Part shown: in pieces, positions 36,985-44,956 of the stretch | Numbering within the stretch: position 1 is the first letter of the stretch | How the letters are laid out: the number at the start of each line of letters is the position of its first letter | NCBI GenBank assembly: GCA_964477035.1 | Contig: CAYZCW010000013.1 | Coordinates: 1 to 64,000 of the forward strand | Length of the DNA stretch: 64,000 nucleotides | Origin: SLSG01 sp964477035 | GTDB lineage: Bacteria; Bacteroidota; Bacteroidia; Bacteroidales; UBA7960 | Direction of reading: 5' to 3' | Program-made: the position numbers and the translations under genes | The notes under the pieces: generated by a model | Seen by the model: the letters and a program-made list of their open reading frames with translations, nothing else | Told to the model about the DNA's origin: nothing | The model's database searches: none

Positions 36985-39900
36985 ATGTCTATGGCTAAAA
37001 ACATATTGCATACCAAATACATCTTCCGGAGCCGGTCACACGACGGCCCCGGCCCCGCCGGCCGGCGTAGGCCCCTGCTGTGGGTGGCCCTGTTTTGTCT
37101 GTGGGGATGGCCCCTTTTCGGACAGGCACAGCAGGTTTCCGAGACCTTCACCACATACGGCACCTTTACGGTCCCTTCGGGCGTGACCGAGATCATTGTA
37201 GAGGTTTGGGGCGGAGGCGGCGGCGGGGCTTCCGGCAATGGCGGCCGCGGCGGAGGCGGCGGTGGGGCCTATGCGCGCAGCACCCTCACCGGGCTGACGG
37301 CCGGGACCAGCTACTCCTTTACTGTTGGCACCGGGGGCGGTCCGGGATCGGCCGGGGGCGCTTCCACCTTCGGCAACAACCTGGTCCGTGCCGATGGCGG
37401 CAGGGCCGGCAGCGGAAGCAGCGGGGGCGCCGGTGGCAGCGGGGGAACCGGACAGGTGGTCTACCCCGGTGGCAACGGGGCGAACGCCAGCGGCAACGTC
37501 GGAGGCGGGGGCGGCTCCTCGGCCGGATCCGGTGAAGCCGGAAGGAACGCCAACGCCCATGTCGGCGGGATCGCTCCCCCCGGGGGCGGCAACGGCGGCA
37601 GCATCCTCAGTGAAGGCAACAACAGCGGCGGAGCACCGGGCTCCTCACCCGGGGGCGGAGGCGCCGGGAAAAATGGTCCGGGCGGAGGTGGCACCCCGGG
37701 CAGCGGGGCACCGGGAAGGATCGTGGTCACCTATGTGCTGGGGACCACCTATTCCCTTTCTGGAACCATCACCGATGCCCAGGGGCAGCCGGTGGAGGGG
37801 GTCAGCCTGCAGGTTTCGGGCGGCTATCCCGATGTCATCACCGATGCTTCGGGACAATACCTGGTGGCGGGAATCCCCGCAGGAGGGCAGAACATCACCC
37901 TTGTCCCCGGCCTCCCCGGCTTTTCCTTTGAACCGGCCAGCCGCACCATCCCCGGACCCCTGTCGGAGAACCTTTCCGGCCTCGATTTCACCGCGCTGGA
38001 ATCCACCGTGACCTACAGCATTGCCGGTACCGTACAGAACGAAGACGGCACCCCCAGGTCCGGGGCGGTGATCTCCGTGACGGGCATGGGCAACCCCCCG
38101 GGTCCGGCCACCACCAATGCCTCCGGCCAGTATTTGCTGGAGGGGATCCCTGAGGGAGCCAGCCTCACCCTGACGCCCTCCTACAGCAGTTTTGATTTTT
38201 CGCCCCCCTACGTGATCGAGTCCAACATACAGCAAGACCTGACCGGCAGGGACTTCATCGCCCTGGATCCGTCCAACCGTTTCATCACGGGCACCATCCT
38301 CGATGAATCGGGGCAGGCCGTGGAAGGCGTGACGGTCACGGCCAGCGGGGATTACAACCAGGCCGTTTCCACCAACAGCTCGGGAGCCTATGTCATCACC
38401 GGGATGGGCAGCGGGGGACTGACCATCCGGATCACCCCATCCTTTTCCGGGTATGCTTTTTCGCCAGTCCAGCGAACGGTCGATTACCACCATAACAGCA
38501 ACCCGAGAATCCATGGGCAGGACTTTACGGCCATCTCAGAAGATGCGGGAGGCCCTTTTTACAGCCGGCAATCAGGGGCCTGGGAGGAGCCATCCACCTG
38601 GTCCCGCACCGGCCATGACGGAACGCCTGCTGCGCGCACTCCCGAACCCAACGACCCGGTGTATGTGGGCAGCAGCCATGTGGTGGCCCTGAACGGCAGC
38701 ACCACCACCAACGAAGGCATCACCGTGTATGACGGAGGGACCCTTTCCATGGGAGCCCATGTGGTGGCGGGTCCGGGGAGCTTTTCCCTGGCGAGCGACG
38801 GGGTCCTCCAGATCGGCGCCCCCGGCGGCATCAGCCAGGCCGGCTCTTCCGGCAACGTACAGACCGCCGGCAGGCATTTCAGCGGCCAGGCCACCTATGT
38901 GTACAACGGCAGCCAGCCGCAGCTGACCGGCACGGCCCTGCCTGAAACGGTCCATCATCTGACCATCGACAACGCCCAGGGCGTGACGGCCCTCTCCGGC
39001 CACCGGATCACCGGCCTGCTCTCCCTGCAGGAAGGCCTGCTGAGCCTGCCTCCCGGGGCCAGCCTGGCGGCCTCCCAGGTTGTCCGCAACGCAGGAAACC
39101 TGCGCATGCAGGTGGCGCTGTCCGGCAGCCAGGGCTGGCGCATGATCTCCTCTCCCGTACAAACCACGTTCGCTGACCTCTTCAGCGGCGGGTTCGTCAC
39201 CCAGGGGTTTGATGGCAGCCAGTTCCCTGCCCTGCAGCCCAATGTGTTGTGGTTCGATGAGTCGCATGCCGGCACCACCAACGAGGCCTGGCGCACCCCG
39301 GCGTCCCTGTCGGACCCGGTGCCGGGCGGCAAGGGATATTTTTTCTTTGTCTTTGACGGGGCCGGGATGCCCGGCGGCGGCAGCTATTCCGACGCCCTGC
39401 CCCGGGTCATGGACGCCACGGGAGCGGAACACGCGGAAGGAAGCAGTTCCTTCGATTTCGGGCTGACCTTCAATCCCCGCGAGGCGGGTGTCAGCGACAG
39501 CAACAGCGAGATCATGGAGTTGAACCAGGGGTGGAACCTGGTTGCCAACCCGTCCACTGCCTCGGTCGACTGGGACGCTTCGGGCGGATGGGACAAATCG
39601 GGCATCGGCAACACCATCTATGTCTGGGATCCCGGCATGGGGGATTACCTCGTTTACAACGGCTTTACCGGCAGCGGCACCTCCTTCATCGCCCCCTTCC
39701 AGGCATTCTGGGTCAGGGCGGAGGCCCCCGCCCCGGTGCTGCGGATGCACCCGGCGGCCAAGGGGCTGGGGGGAAGCCTTCAAGGCAAACAGCAGGACAC
39801 CTCCCTGGAGGCGCATGACCCAGCCATCCTCCGCATGGAGCTGCGCAAAGACAGCCTGCTGGCCATCGCCCGGTTCACCTTCACGGAACAGGGACAACCG

Positions 39901-40731
39901 GGGGAAGACCCCTGGGATGCCTACCGCCTGCAGCCACTGGGAGACACCTTCCTGAAGCTCTACACGATCAGCCCGGCGACCAGCCTGCCGCTGGTGATCA
40001 ACAACCTGCCGAAGGAACTGGACCAGACAGTGACCCTGCCCTTGTATGTGGGCGGACAGGCCGGTCCACAGGCCCCCATAAGCGGACAGTACCTGCTTGA
40101 ATGGCACCAACTGGAGGCCTTGCCCGAAGAATGGACCCTCACCCTGATGGACCATGAGCTGAAGACGGCCACCTCCATGAAGAAGCATGCCGGCTATGCC
40201 TTCGACATCGCACCCGGGGCTCCGTACAACCAGCCCACGGCACAGATCACCGGGACCGCCGCGGCAGGCACGGTCCATCTGCAGGGAGGCGGGGCGAAGG
40301 CCGCATTTCCATCCGACGGAAACAAGGAATCCCAACCGGCGCCCCGACTGCCCCTGCACGTGATGGCAAAGGCCGGCCCGGTGGCCAAGGCGTCTCCCCA
40401 CGCCCCTCGTTTCACGGTGGTGATCAACCCCCATGGCACGGAAGCGGAAGAACCGGAATACATTCCCCACGAGGCGCAGTTGCAGCCCAATTTTCCCAAC
40501 CCGTTCGCGTACGGAACGACCCTGCGTTTCAGCCTGCCTGAGGCGCAGCAGGTCAGCCTGGAGGTGTTCGACCTGCAGGGACGCAGGGTGGCCCGGCTGG
40601 CCGACGGGGTCTATGAGGCTGGCACCACCACTGTGGAGTGGACCCCCAACCGCCTGCCGGGCGGCATCTACATCGCCGTGATGCGCACCCCCGGCAGGGT
40701 GGAGACCGTGAAGATGTCCCTGCTGAGATAG
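36985..40731 (+). CDS. Large glycine-rich, T9SS-exported surface protein
   Basis: 1248 residues from ATG 36985 (ATG 36991 also possible); frames opening at 36841 would begin upstream of the predicted transcript. A signal peptide (core LLWVALFCLWGWPLFGQAQQ) is followed by a Gly/Ser/Ala-rich region of about 170 residues with repeated GGGG runs, then three carboxypeptidase-regulatory-like repeats (SGTITDAQGQPVEGVSL, AGTVQNEDGTPRSGAVI, TGTILDESGQAVEGVTV), a G8/beta-helix-like segment (SGAWEEPSTWSR...PNDPVYVGSSHVVALNG) and a type A sorting domain (LQPNFPNPFAYGTTLRFSLPE). Predicted extracellular, possibly adhesive or matrix-forming. It sits between the polysaccharide export operon and the phosphorelay, and carries the sigma-54/UAS architecture. 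Confidence 0.8.
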   Translation: MSMAKNILHTKYIFRSRSHDGPGPAGRRRPLLWVALFCLWGWPLFGQAQQVSETFTTYGTFTVPSGVTEIIVEVWGGGGGGASGNGGRGGGGGGAYARSTLTGLTAGTSYSFTVGTGGGPGSAGGASTFGNNLVRADGGRAGSGSSGGAGGSGGTGQVVYPGGNGANASGNVGGGGGSSAGSGEAGRNANAHVGGIAPPGGGNGGSILSEGNNSGGAPGSSPGGGGAGKNGPGGGGTPGSGAPGRIVVTYVLGTTYSLSGTITDAQGQPVEGVSLQVSGGYPDVITDASGQYLVAGIPAGGQNITLVPGLPGFSFEPASRTIPGPLSENLSGLDFTALESTVTYSIAGTVQNEDGTPRSGAVISVTGMGNPPGPATTNASGQYLLEGIPEGASLTLTPSYSSFDFSPPYVIESNIQQDLTGRDFIALDPSNRFITGTILDESGQAVEGVTVTASGDYNQAVSTNSSGAYVITGMGSGGLTIRITPSFSGYAFSPVQRTVDYHHNSNPRIHGQDFTAISEDAGGPFYSRQSGAWEEPSTWSRTGHDGTPAARTPEPNDPVYVGSSHVVALNGSTTTNEGITVYDGGTLSMGAHVVAGPGSFSLASDGVLQIGAPGGISQAGSSGNVQTAGRHFSGQATYVYNGSQPQLTGTALPETVHHLTIDNAQGVTALSGHRITGLLSLQEGLLSLPPGASLAASQVVRNAGNLRMQVALSGSQGWRMISSPVQTTFADLFSGGFVTQGFDGSQFPALQPNVLWFDESHAGTTNEAWRTPASLSDPVPGGKGYFFFVFDGAGMPGGGSYSDALPRVMDATGAEHAEGSSSFDFGLTFNPREAGVSDSNSEIMELNQGWNLVANPSTASVDWDASGGWDKSGIGNTIYVWDPGMGDYLVYNGFTGSGTSFIAPFQAFWVRAEAPAPVLRMHPAAKGLGGSLQGKQQDTSLEAHDPAILRMELRKDSLLAIARFTFTEQGQPGEDPWDAYRLQPLGDTFLKLYTISPATSLPLVINNLPKELDQTVTLPLYVGGQAGPQAPISGQYLLEWHQLEALPEEWTLTLMDHELKTATSMKKHAGYAFDIAPGAPYNQPTAQITGTAAAGTVHLQGGGAKAAFPSDGNKESQPAPRLPLHVMAKAGPVAKASPHAPRFTVVINPHGTEAEEPEYIPHEAQLQPNFPNPFAYGTTLRFSLPEAQQVSLEVFDLQGRRVARLADGVYEAGTTTVEWTPNRLPGGIYIAVMRTPGRVETVKMSLLR

Positions 40732-40815
40732 GGGCCATGGGAGTCTTCGCGAAACCCTGAACGGGCCCCGGCCCGGGATTGGAATGAAAGACCGGCAGCC
40801 CCCCGGAAAATGGCC

Positions 40816-40834
40816 CTTCAAAAACGAAGAATCC
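40816..40834 (+). promoter_or_regulatory. Putative activator site (UAS), copy b
   Basis: CTTCAAAAACGAAGAATCC, 79 bp before the sigma-54 element at 40895. Confidence 0.75.
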
Positions 40835-40894
40835 GCACCAGCACCCGGCAGGATTGTCATTGCATCAGGCTCATAATATGAATTTTAAAACTAC

Positions 40895-40911
40895 TGGCAT
40901 ACGAATTGCGT
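40895..40911 (+). promoter_or_regulatory. Sigma-54 promoter of the REC gene
   Basis: TGGCATACGAATTGCGT against the consensus TGGCAC-N5-TTGCW: GG and GC are both present at the invariant spacing. Predicted start near 40921, leader about 70 nt. Confidence 0.8.
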
Positions 40912-40936
40912 TTAATTATGGCACATGTTGCCTCCT

Positions 40937-40954
40937 TTCGAAAACGAGGAATCT
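40937..40954 (+). promoter_or_regulatory. Second activator-like site inside the REC gene leader
   Basis: TTTCGAAAACGAGGAATC resembles the UAS motif with about three changes. It lies downstream of the predicted start site, so it cannot be a classical enhancer for the same promoter in the usual position; it could bind the regulator in feedback or be a relic. Confidence 0.45.
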
Positions 40955-40991
40955 TCTCCATTTCTGAAGGGAGCCAAAAGCCCGGCAGATC

Positions 40992-41378
40992 ATGAAAAAG
41001 AAAGTACTGCTCATCGACGACATCAAAGAGTTCCGCGCACTGGTCAAGTTGTTTTTGTCGGAAAAGTTTGACGTCACCACGGCCCAGGACGGCATGGAAG
41101 CCCTGGCCTATCTGGAACACGGACTCATCCCCGATGCCATCGTCACGGACCTGATGATGCCCCGCCTGGACGGATTTCAGTTGATATCCCGTCTGAAAAA
41201 CGACGCCAAATACAAGAACATCCCGGTCATCGTGCTGTCCAACATCGACCGCCACAAAGACAGGGAGGCCCTCAGCGCCTCCGGGATTTCCGGCTACATC
41301 ATCAAACCATTCAGTCCGGACGAGCTCAAGGAAGGCCTGGAGCAGATGCTCACCCGGGCCCTCGTTTTCGGAAGCTGA
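40992..41378 (+). CDS. Single-domain response regulator (REC)
   Basis: 128 residues consisting only of a receiver domain: acidic pair DD at about 10-11 (LLIDDIKEF), phosphoacceptor D in ATVTDLMMPRLDG-like IVTDLMMPRLDG (about residue 54), switch S/T in IVLSNID and K in YIIKPFSP. No output domain, so it is expected to act as a phosphotransfer or allosteric partner (CheY/Spo0F type). It heads the kinase cluster and carries its own sigma-54 promoter with an activator site, so it is probably a target of the NtrC-type regulator as well as part of the same relay. Confidence 0.9.
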   Translation: MKKKVLLIDDIKEFRALVKLFLSEKFDVTTAQDGMEALAYLEHGLIPDAIVTDLMMPRLDGFQLISRLKNDAKYKNIPVIVLSNIDRHKDREALSASGISGYIIKPFSPDELKEGLEQMLTRALVFGS

Positions 41379-41410
41379 AAAACCGGCCCCAGCAGTCCAT
41401 TGATCTTGAC

Positions 41411-41441
41411 AAAGCTTCCCGGACAGGGAGGCTTTTTTTTT
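41411..41441 (+). terminator. Terminator after the REC gene
   Basis: AAGCTTCCC-GGACA-GGGAGGCTT and a run of nine T. It separates the sigma-54-driven REC transcript from the kinase gene. Confidence 0.8.
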
Positions 41442-41455
41442 GCCGGTTCAAGCCC

Positions 41456-41463
41456 TATATTTG
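41456..41463 (+). promoter_or_regulatory. -7 promoter element of the 7TM kinase gene
   Basis: TATATTTG, perfect TAnnTTTG, 21 nt before ATG 41484. Confidence 0.6.
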
Positions 41464-41483
41464 CCTAACCATTTTTTTGCCCC

Positions 41484-43718
41484 ATGGCTTTACTTCAAGT
41501 CCTTACCCCGACCTCCCTGGCTTTCGTCATCATGCAGTTTACCGTGGGTGCCTTCATGCTGCTGCTGGCCCTGTTTGCATTCCGCAAACCCAGGCACAGC
41601 GGGACCAGGGCCTATGCCTGGCTCTGCATCGCCATCAGCATCTACGCCACCTTCTACGGACTGGAAGTCATCAGCCACGACCTGGAAGCGGCCCTGTTCT
41701 GGAGCCGGCTGCAATACATCGGCATTGCTTCCATCCCGGCGCTGGCACTGGTTTTCGGTCTGCAGTTCACCGGCCTGGGCTACCAGTTGCGTCAATGGCG
41801 GGCGGTCGTGCCCTGGATCATTCCGGCCACCACCCTGGTGCTGAAGTTCACCGACGAAGCCCACGGCCTGATTTATCAGCAGGTTTCCGCGACCCAGGCA
41901 TTCGGGCTCCTGGTCCTGGACATCGTCCCGGGCATGTGGTACTGGGTCCAGGTGGCTTACATCAACCTGGTCATGCTGGTGGTGGTGGCCCTGATGATCC
42001 GCCACCTGATATTCGCCACCACCCCGTTTCGCGTGCAGGCCGTGATCCTGCTGACGGCCTCCCTGGCTCCCTGGTTCGGGCACCTGTTCTATCTGACGGG
42101 GGGCAGCTACCTGGGGCTTGACCTCTCCCCCGTTTTTTTCTCCCTGTTCGGAGCCCTTGTGGCCATCGGCATCTACCGTTACGGCTTGTTCGATCTGGTA
42201 CCCATCGCCCGGGAGCATGTGTTTGAAAACCTGCACGATGCCATGGTGGTGACCGACACCAGCCGCCGGGTGATCGATTTCAATGCGCAGGGGGCGCAAC
42301 TGTTCGGAGAAACAAACCACCAGGCCTCGGGGATGCCTGCCGCCCTTTTTTTTCAGGCCCATCCGATGGTGAACGAGTTCCTGAACTCAGACAAGGACAA
42401 GGAAGTCCTGTCCATGAAGGGAAAAGCCATGCCCTCCCGGCCGCAAGGGGAAGATGCGGCCACCTATATCATGGAAAAAAGCCCCGTTTACAGCAACCGC
42501 CACAAGCTGCTGGGCTACATCCTGTCATTCAAGGACATCACGGACCTGAAGCGGACCGAGGCAGCCCTGATCCGGGCCAAGCAACAGGCCGAACACGCCA
42601 ACCGAGCCAAAAGTGAGTTCCTGGCCAATATGAGCCACGAGATCCGCACCCCGATGAACGCCATCCTGGGGTTCACCGAGGCCCTGTCCCACCGCCTGGA
42701 AAACCCTGCCCACAAAAAAATGATCGAATCGGTCTCCTCCAGCGGAAAGCTGCTCATGTCGCTGCTCAATGACATCCTGGATTTGTCCAAGATCGAGGCC
42801 GGACAGCTGGTGATCCGGCCCCAGTTCATCAGCCTGGCAACCATTGCCGGCGATATCCGGACCCTGTTCGAAGATGCCGCCGCGAAAAAAGGGCTGCGCC
42901 TGGAGGTGCGCCTTTCGGAAGACTTCCCCGACACACTCATGCTGGATGAAATGCGCATCCGGCAGGTGTTTTTCAACCTGGTAGGCAATGCCGTCAAGTT
43001 TACCCACAAGGGCAGCATCCGGCTGGTCATCGACTACCGTCCGGACTCCCTGCAAACCGGGGAGTTGCTGATCCGGGTGGAGGATACCGGCATCGGGATC
43101 GCCCCGGACCAGTTGAGTCGGATCTTCGATGCCTTCAACCAGCAAGAGGGCCAGCTGACCCGGGAGTATGGGGGCAGCGGGCTGGGGCTGTCCATCTCCC
43201 GGCGGCTGATCGAGAAGATGCACGGGGAGCTCACCGTGGAGAGCGAGCCGGGGAAAGGGTCCGTCTTCCGGGTAAGGATCCCACAAGTCATGCAGGGACC
43301 GGCCCCCACAGAAAAGGACAGCCGCACGGGCAGTGAAGCAGGGACCGGCCCGGACAACGGGAAGGACGGGATGATGCCGGGAGACGGGGACGGCAGGGCA
43401 GTGCCGGAAGCCCCCGCGACGGTCCGCCGGCACGGCCCGGCTTCCGGAAAGGACAATCCGGAAAAACTGCCTGCCCTGCTTGCCCTGCTCAATGAAAACT
43501 TCCTGCCCGAATGGCAGAAAATTCAGAACCAGCTGGTGATCTTTAAGATCGAAGCCTTTTCTCAGCGTCTGGCCGAAACGGCGCGCCTTCACGAGTCGGA
43601 AAGCTTCGCGGCTTACGCAGCCCACCTGGATGGGCTGGCAGAGAACCTGGAACTGGAGGAGCTGCGGGAGCAACTGGCCCGCTTTCCGGACCTGGTGGCA
43701 GGGCGGGATAGGTTTTAA
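41484..43718 (+). CDS. 7TM-type sensor histidine kinase with C-terminal Hpt-like domain
   Basis: 744 residues. Residues 1-230 form the seven-helix N-terminal sensor of 7TM histidine kinases (LAFVIMQFTVGAFMLLLALFAFRK, YAWLCIAISIYATFYGLEVIS, and so on), then a PAS domain (about 240-350), HisKA with phosphoacceptor H in FLANMSHEIRTPMNAILGF (about 380) and HATPase (N box NLVGNAVKFTHKG, G1 VEDTGIGI, G2 GGSGLGLSI). A charged linker and a helical C-terminal domain of about 90 residues (FLPEWQKIQNQLVIFKIEAF) follow; the same domain ends the kinase at 46446-49310. No receiver domain is attached. Stimulus unknown. Confidence 0.9.
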   Translation: MALLQVLTPTSLAFVIMQFTVGAFMLLLALFAFRKPRHSGTRAYAWLCIAISIYATFYGLEVISHDLEAALFWSRLQYIGIASIPALALVFGLQFTGLGYQLRQWRAVVPWIIPATTLVLKFTDEAHGLIYQQVSATQAFGLLVLDIVPGMWYWVQVAYINLVMLVVVALMIRHLIFATTPFRVQAVILLTASLAPWFGHLFYLTGGSYLGLDLSPVFFSLFGALVAIGIYRYGLFDLVPIAREHVFENLHDAMVVTDTSRRVIDFNAQGAQLFGETNHQASGMPAALFFQAHPMVNEFLNSDKDKEVLSMKGKAMPSRPQGEDAATYIMEKSPVYSNRHKLLGYILSFKDITDLKRTEAALIRAKQQAEHANRAKSEFLANMSHEIRTPMNAILGFTEALSHRLENPAHKKMIESVSSSGKLLMSLLNDILDLSKIEAGQLVIRPQFISLATIAGDIRTLFEDAAAKKGLRLEVRLSEDFPDTLMLDEMRIRQVFFNLVGNAVKFTHKGSIRLVIDYRPDSLQTGELLIRVEDTGIGIAPDQLSRIFDAFNQQEGQLTREYGGSGLGLSISRRLIEKMHGELTVESEPGKGSVFRVRIPQVMQGPAPTEKDSRTGSEAGTGPDNGKDGMMPGDGDGRAVPEAPATVRRHGPASGKDNPEKLPALLALLNENFLPEWQKIQNQLVIFKIEAFSQRLAETARLHESESFAAYAAHLDGLAENLELEELREQLARFPDLVAGRDRF

Positions 43719-43727
43719 TACGTAAAG

Positions 43728-43759
43728 CTTCGTTTTTGACAAAACAAAGAGTACTTTTG
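43728..43759 (+). promoter_or_regulatory. Promoter of the REC-kinase hybrid with overlapping UAS-like half site
   Basis: TTCG (43729-43732), 19 nt, TACTTTTG (43752-43759) fit the housekeeping promoter. CTTCGTTTTTGAC (43728-43740) is the reverse complement of the TCAAAAACGAAG core of the UAS motif and overlaps the -33 region, so the activator might repress or modulate here. Confidence 0.5.
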
Positions 43760-43791
43760 CTTCGCATAACAGGCTAAAAACCAAAGACCCC

Positions 43792-44910
43792 ATGGATCCA
43801 AAAGACAACACCCGGTTTTCGGTTCTCGTGGTGGATGACAACAAGGAAAACCTCAAGGTGGTCAGCAATTTTCTTAAAGAAAAAGGCTACCGCATCGCCT
43901 TGTCCCTGAACGCGGATGATGCCGTTAAGATCCTGTCCGACAATAAGATTGACCTTGTGCTGCTCGACATCATGATGCCCGGCACCGATGGGTACACCCT
44001 TTGCAGGAACCTCAAATCCAATGAGCTGTTCCGTGAGATCCCCGTCATCTTCCTGACGGCCAAGACAGAAACCGCCGACATTGTTGAAGGGTTCAGGGCG
44101 GGAGGGGTCGACTACATCACCAAACCCTTCCAGAAGGAAGAGCTGCTGGCCAGGGTGCAAAACCAGATCGACCTGGCCCACGCCAAAAAACAGATCATGG
44201 AGCAGGCGCAGCAGATCATGAAGATCCAGAAAACCAAGGACCGGCTGTACTCCGTGATCGCGCATGACATCAAGTCGCCCTTTGCCAATATCTCCATGCT
44301 GCTGTCGTCCATCGCCGAAGGCTACCTGAAGCCGGACAGCGAGGAGTACAACGAGATCCTGCAGAGCCTGAGCGCCTCCACCAAGGAAACCTATGCCCTC
44401 CTGGAAAACCTGCTCCGTTGGACGCGCGCCCAGACGGGCGACCTGGATTGCGTGCCGGAACGGATCAACCTGCAGGAACTGGCTTACAACATCATACGGC
44501 ATCTGGGACCGAACGCCAAAAAGAAAAACATTGCACTCGAACTGCTGGTGGAAGACGAGCTTCATTGCTTCGCCGACAACATGATGCTGCAAAGCATCCT
44601 GCAGAACCTGGTGTCCAACGCCATCAAGTTCACCCCCGACAACGGATCGGTGATTGTCTCCGGCAAGCGCCGGGGCGGGGAGGTCCAGCTGCAGGTCAGG
44701 GACACCGGGGTGGGCATCCCGGAAGACAACCTCCGGAAACTCTTCGGGGAGGAGGGCGGCTTCACCACCCCGGGAACCCAGAACGAGAAGGGCAGCGGAC
44801 TCGGACTCATCCTGGTACGCGACTTCGTAAGGCGCAACAAAGGCACCCTGGAAGTGGAAAGCAAGGTGGGCAAAGGAACCCGCTTTATCGTCACCCTGCC
44901 GGCCGAATAG
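43792..44910 (+). CDS. Receiver-histidine kinase hybrid (cytosolic)
   Basis: 372 residues, no membrane segment. REC domain at 1-122 (VLVVDDNKEN, LVLLDIMMPGTDGYTL with the phosphoacceptor D, TAKTE, DYITKPFQKEE), a short coiled coil (HAKKQIMEQAQQIMKIQKTKD), HisKA with H in YSVIAHDIKSPFANI (about 159) and HATPase (NLVSNAIKFTPDNG, VRDTGVGIPEDNL, KGSGLGLIL). This REC-first design is typical of kinases acting in the middle of multi-step relays. Sits between the 7TM kinase and the NtrC-type gene. Confidence 0.92.
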   Translation: MDPKDNTRFSVLVVDDNKENLKVVSNFLKEKGYRIALSLNADDAVKILSDNKIDLVLLDIMMPGTDGYTLCRNLKSNELFREIPVIFLTAKTETADIVEGFRAGGVDYITKPFQKEELLARVQNQIDLAHAKKQIMEQAQQIMKIQKTKDRLYSVIAHDIKSPFANISMLLSSIAEGYLKPDSEEYNEILQSLSASTKETYALLENLLRWTRAQTGDLDCVPERINLQELAYNIIRHLGPNAKKKNIALELLVEDELHCFADNMMLQSILQNLVSNAIKFTPDNGSVIVSGKRRGGEVQLQVRDTGVGIPEDNLRKLFGEEGGFTTPGTQNEKGSGLGLILVRDFVRRNKGTLEVESKVGKGTRFIVTLPAE

Positions 44911-44956
44911 TGGTTTTATTATCGTCGGATGCATTGGCATTCCAAAGAACCTGACA

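Noticed and set aside
44933..44950. TGGCATTCCAAAGAACC before the NtrC-type gene as a sigma-54 promoter
   Set aside because: GG is present but there is no GC or TTGC at the required distance, and no activator-type repeat lies 79 bp upstream.
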